Source: JBOHWJ01 sp050736615 (GTDB taxonomy: Bacteria > Desulfobacterota > Binatia > Binatales > Binataceae). From it: a stretch of 26,675 nucleotides of DNA. Of this stretch, positions 23,913 through 26,675 are shown piece by piece. Numbering within the stretch: position 1 is the first letter of the stretch; each line of letters starts with the position of its first letter. The position numbers and the translations under genes are program-made. The stretch covers positions 1 through 26,675 of the forward strand of contig JBOHWL010000059.1 in NCBI GenBank assembly GCA_050736615.1, in the 5' to 3' direction. The notes under the pieces are model-generated. The model had not been told where the DNA came from. It searched no databases and was given only the letters and a program-made list of their open reading frames with translations.

Positions 23913-24584
23913 ATGGTGGATGAAAAAATCTTAGCTTTCCTGATGGAATTTCACCCTGACAAGCGGCCTCATTCCAAAAAAACGCTGCTCAGCCACCTTT
24001 GTGGAACACATGATCTGTTGCAGTCATGGGGAAATCCTCGCCATGTGTGTTTGGCGGGCCTGTTCCACGGCATCTATGGTACGACGGTCTATCCGTACCG
24101 TTCGGCTTCTATCCGCCAGCGTGAACGGATCCGAGCTGTGATTGGCGCTGACGCCGAATGGCTGGTGTATTTGTTTTGCGTGGGACCGCGGCCTTTTTTG
24201 CTCACGGTCTCGAAACCACAGCCGCGCATCTATGACCTTAAGCGCCAGGAAGAGATCATTCTCTCGCTGGAAACCCAACGCAATTTGCTTGAAATCGAGA
24301 CGGCCAACCGGCTCGAGGAAATGCTCCGATACACCATGCATCGCGAGACCCTGGAACAATTGTCTGCTGGAATCGAAGCCGCCAAAGGTCTCATCAGCGC
24401 CGATGCTTATCACGCAATGAATCGTGCTCTTGCTGAAAAATCCGCTACGCAGCCATCCTTGTCGCGGCGCCTCGCGCATTCCATGGTGCGGCGGTCAAAG
24501 CTGTTAAATAAAGTCGTGCATGCGGTTCGCCTACGCCCGCGCGCAAAATATGCTTCGCAAACCGGCGAATCATTCGAACCTTAA
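23913..24584 (+). CDS. DUF6817-like (HD-related) protein
   Basis: A 223-residue protein. Its N-terminal third carries spaced histidines: H28-L-C-G-T-H33 followed by W-G, then AGLFHGIYGT with His52. This pattern recalls the DUF6817/HD-like proteins found near biosynthetic and polysaccharide genes. A long charged helix follows (LKRQEEIILSLETQRNLLEIETANRLEEM is the region around 105-135), and the C-terminus is basic (RRLAHSMVRRSKLLNK). Metal binding by the histidines is plausible; the reaction is unknown. I chose ATG 23913 (MVDEK) over the GTG at 23898; a GAGG lies about 10 bases upstream. It is 520 bases after the FemAB-like gene, so it is probably transcribed independently. Confidence 0.65.
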   Translation: MVDEKILAFLMEFHPDKRPHSKKTLLSHLCGTHDLLQSWGNPRHVCLAGLFHGIYGTTVYPYRSASIRQRERIRAVIGADAEWLVYLFCVGPRPFLLTVSKPQPRIYDLKRQEEIILSLETQRNLLEIETANRLEEMLRYTMHRETLEQLSAGIEAAKGLISADAYHAMNRALAEKSATQPSLSRRLAHSMVRRSKLLNKVVHAVRLRPRAKYASQTGESFEP

Positions 24585-25577
24585 AACAATCTCAGTCACT
24601 CGATTTCGCTCCCCTGATATCATCAAGCGAGGAATCGGCGCGACCCACGCCGAGGTTGCGTGCCGCAAAAGGACGCTGTCCCGATCGCGCGCCGCAGTGC
24701 GCTGGTTGCCGCTGGCAATCCGGAACCGCGCCGCGATCGCAAGACTCAAAGCGCCCCCTTAAAAGCATGAGGAGATCGTGACGCTGGCGGACCCGTTGGC
24801 GGCTCGCTACATGGTTCAACACTCTGCTAATCAGCCCGGACAAGCTGTACGAACACCAACACCAGCACAATAGCGGCAAATATCCCCAACAGCGGCTGTG
24901 CATTTAGATTGTTTACAGCACGCGAAGCCGCTTGAGCTCTGCGATTAGAAACGCAGTAAAAGTTTCCAGACTCTTCATTATCGGGACGCTCCCTAAAGCT
25001 CTAAAAGACGGGAGACTTCTGCCTCCTTACCCAAACGATTCGGAACATAATCGCGGGCATCTGCGCGAGAATGCCGTGATCAAACAGCTTGCGAAGATTT
25101 TGAAGATTCCGGCGGACGTTCGGTTATTGTAGGTGAACCGCGTTGCCTGATGACCTGAGCGCTGATTTCGACGACCCCGTTATCGTTTCAGCCTATGAGG
25201 CTTTCCGAACGGAGCTGCAGAGCCTGCAAGGAACCACCAGCGTAGCACACTGAGACCCGTACAGCTCGGAGGATGGTGCTTGGGCCTGAAGTTCCAAAAC
25301 GCTTCGAATTTACCACAGCCGCTCAAGCCCTTATCTGGGAACTCGAACTGCGAGCGAGCCTGTGGTCCCCGGCTTGTAAGTTGTGTTCCGGCGAAACGTT
25401 ACCGACGTCGTCCAAGGTGATTCCGTAAGGGGCGAGATCACAAAAACCAATGGGGCAGAATCATTTTTGTATTCTAGGATGATCCGATCGAGTGCGGCCG
25501 AGCGCTACGCTCTGATATCGGGATAGGCCACAGGTTTGGGTGGCCTTACCCCTCGAAGTATCCCAGCGAAAGGTTAG
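24585..25577. other. Gene-poor, probably degenerate region before the IS element
   Basis: Nearly 1 kb without a normal gene. It holds only short frames: a plus-strand 66-codon frame from TTG 24932 to 25132; a 36-codon frame from TTG 25143, with AGGTGA just upstream, to 25253 (starting LPDDLSADFDD); and a 51-codon frame at 25274-25429. None is recognisable. A minus-strand microprotein trace at 24827-24978 overlaps the first. The mixture of small broken frames beside a dead IS element looks like decayed accessory DNA. Confidence 0.45.
24827..24978 (-). pseudogene. Frameshifted small membrane-protein remnant
   Basis: From ATG 24978 a 21-codon frame reads MKSLETFTAFL then IAELKRLRVL and stops at 24913-24915. 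In a second frame, overlapping that stop, the minus strand continues RAVNNLNAQPLLGIF then AAIVLVLVFVQLVRAD to a TAG at 24827-24829. This is a perfect single transmembrane helix. Joining the frames by one shift gives a credible 50-residue small membrane protein. An AGGGAG lies about 10 bases before the ATG. It could be a small membrane regulator or toxin gene broken by an indel, or two tiny overlapping ORFs. The family is not recognised. Confidence 0.4.
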
Positions 25578-25580
25578 TGT

Positions 25581-25904
25581 CTGCCGGAAAGGAAGGCAGG
25601 CACGAAACGGGCACGGTTTAGCGAGGAGCAGATCATCAGCGTACTGAAGGAAGCGGAGGCGGGAACCAAGGTCAGCGAGCTGTGCCGGCGGCACGGGATT
25701 TCGGACGCGACCTTCTACACGTGGCGCACCAAGTACGGCGGACTGGAGGTCTCGGAGATGCGGCGGCTGCGCCAGCTTCAGGAAGAGAATCGACGACTGA
25801 ATTCGTTCGTGACGGACCAGGCGCTCGACCTTCGAGCGCTGAAGGATATGCCGGGAAAAAACGGCTACGGCCCGCGATCAAGCGAGAGATGGTGGCGCAG
25901 GTAA
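25581..25904 (+). CDS. IS3-family OrfA (helix-turn-helix transposase subunit)
   Basis: About 107 residues. The DNA-binding helix-turn-helix is intact: FSEEQIISVLKEAEAG, then VSELCRRHGISDATFYTWRTKYGG. A leucine-zipper segment (MRRLRQLQEENRRLN) used for OrfA/OrfAB multimerisation follows. The open frame begins after a TAG at 25575, and no ATG, GTG or TTG precedes the HTH; CTG 25581 is the only near-start, so the original start may be lost. The frame ends at TAA 25902-25904, after crossing the slippery site at 25856-25862. Confidence 0.75.
   Translation: MPERKAGTKRARFSEEQIISVLKEAEAGTKVSELCRRHGISDATFYTWRTKYGGLEVSEMRRLRQLQEENRRLNSFVTDQALDLRALKDMPGKNGYGPRSSERWWRR
25856..25862 (+). promoter_or_regulatory. 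Programmed -1 ribosomal frameshift site
   Basis: A AAA AAC lies in the correct phase of orfA (codons gga-aaa-aac). A slip of -1 leads directly into the orfB frame, reading KKRLRPAIKRE. This is the classic IS3-family signal that produces the OrfAB fusion transposase. It is intact although orfB is not. Confidence 0.8.
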
Positions 25905-26675
25905 TCGCCCGCATGGTCTGTCGCAGAGTCGTGCCTGCGGGCTGACGGAGATCATGCGACGCAGCTTCAGGCGCGCACCAGGGCCGGATCACAACCAGGA
26001 GTTGCGCCAGCGCCTCCGAGCGCTAGCCGAGGAGCGGCGGCGCTGGGGTAGTCCGCTGCTCTGTCAAATGATCCATCGGGAAGGTTGGCGAATAAACCAC
26101 AAGCTGGGAGAGCGCCTGTATCGAGAAGAAGGGCTGTCACTGCGGCGGCGCGGCGGAGCAAGCGGCTGAGTCATCTGCGCGTGATACGGCCACGGCCGGC
26201 GGCAGCCAATCAAGCGTGGGCGCTCGACTTCGTCCACGACAGCCTGATGAGCGGCAGGCGGTTCCGCGCCCTGACCGTGATCGATAAATGGAGCCGGGAG
26301 AACCTGGCGATCGAGGTTGACGTGTCGCTTACCAGCGAGCGTGTAGCCAGAGCGTTGGACCGCTTGGCAATCGGGCGCGGAGTGCCGGCGGTGCTGCAGC
26401 CCGACAACGGCCCGGAATTCACCGGCCGGGTGCTCGACCAATGGACCTACGACAACCAGGTGCGGCTGCAGTTCATCGAGTCGTCAACAGCCGGTTGCGC
26501 GAGGAGTCTCAACGAGCACGTTTTCGTCTCGCTCGCTGATGCGCGGAACAAAATCGAGAAGTGGAGGATCGAATATAATCCGGAACGGCCGCATTCGAGC
26601 CTCGGCCACCTGACTCCCGAGGAGTTCGCGGCACAGAATCAGCCGAGCTCCCCCATTGCGCGCGCCGCGCCGGCC
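25863..26675 (+). pseudogene. IS3-family OrfB transposase, degenerate and truncated by window end
   Basis: This DDE (rve) transposase can be followed through three frames. The first runs from the slippery site through RLRPAIKREMVAQVIARM. A one-base deletion near 25915 (ATGGTCTG where ATGGGTCTG is expected) shifts to the frame encoding CGLTEIMRRSFRRAPGPDHN through WRINHKLGERLYREEGLSL. A second indel near 26140-26155 in a CGG run shifts to the frame with RLSHLRVIRPRPAAANQAW and ALDFVHDS (first catalytic Asp). The second Asp lies in PDNGPEF. The region that should hold the third catalytic residue, between QFIE and LNEHVF (26474-26511), has lost about 11 codons and is scrambled (STAGCARS). The C-terminal NPERPHSSLGHLTPEEF is intact. 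It is not functional. Confidence 0.9.

Larger units (their letters stand above)
25578..26675 (+). mobile_element. Decayed IS3-family element (IS407/IS-type orfA-orfB), runs off the window
   Basis: An orfA and a damaged orfB of an IS3-family transposase lie in the standard order and are joined by a -1 frameshift site. The left terminal inverted repeat could not be placed with confidence; the right end lies beyond the window. The element has at least two frameshifting indels and one internal deletion in orfB, so it cannot move by itself. Confidence 0.85.

Noticed and set aside
25274..25429. 51-codon plus-strand frame preceded directly by GGAGG
   Set aside because: The GGAGG touches the ATG with no spacing, and the peptide resembles no family; possible but unsupported.
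1..26675. tRNA, rRNA, CRISPR array or replication origin
   Set aside because: I looked for T-loop-like GTTCGA motifs, regularly spaced repeats and clustered boxes on both strands and found none that fit.

Overview
This is a 26.7-kb GC-rich bacterial window with genes packed on both strands, many start/stop overlaps, Shine-Dalgarno starts and a lipoprotein signal. It fits a Gram-negative, probably uncultivated soil or sediment lineage. Binatota, Desulfobacterota or Acidobacteriota-like groups are guesses; nothing in the window fixes the phylum.

Layout. 1-63 is the tail of an upstream gene. 301-6309 holds a UDP-galactopyranose-mutase-like flavoprotein (+), then on the minus strand a class I DAHP synthase, two tandem cold-shock proteins and a large GT-C-like membrane protein. 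6747-8000 is an MFS transporter (+). 8029-11807 is a minus-strand set: tetR, a short remnant ORF, a ferritin-like diiron protein, two small NTF2-like proteins and two further paralogous ferritin-like diiron proteins. Divergent from tetR are a second MFS transporter and an overlapping repeat-containing lipoprotein; a perfect 14-bp palindrome lies between. 14340-16506 carries a PPOX flavoprotein and a JAMM/M67 peptidase (-), then a dihydroorotate-dehydrogenase-like protein (+). 16562-17527 is a methyltransferase-like protein (-).

21753 down to 17677 is the most interesting block: a tight minus-strand operon of a phosphosulfolactate-synthase homologue (ComA), a 2-phosphosulfolactate-phosphatase homologue (ComB), an ATP-grasp ligase and an enolase-superfamily enzyme. 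The first two steps are those that make 3-sulfolactate in coenzyme M biosynthesis. The last two are not coenzyme M genes, which suggests that a sulfolactate-like acid is ligated to something and then modified: a possible undescribed sulfonate product.

Downstream are a FemAB/GNAT-like protein, a DUF6817-like protein, about 1 kb of gene-poor DNA with traces of a membrane microprotein, and a decayed IS3-family element running off the end. Its transposase has frameshifts and a deletion, but its A AAA AAC slippery site is intact.

How parts may work together (inference): the TetR repressor probably controls both the diiron-protein operon and the divergent MFS gene, as in an inducible oxidation-plus-export module. 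The ComA/ComB operon is a separate biosynthetic module. Short dispersed repeats at 7936-8017 and 11060-11094 suggest local rearrangement around the diiron genes.
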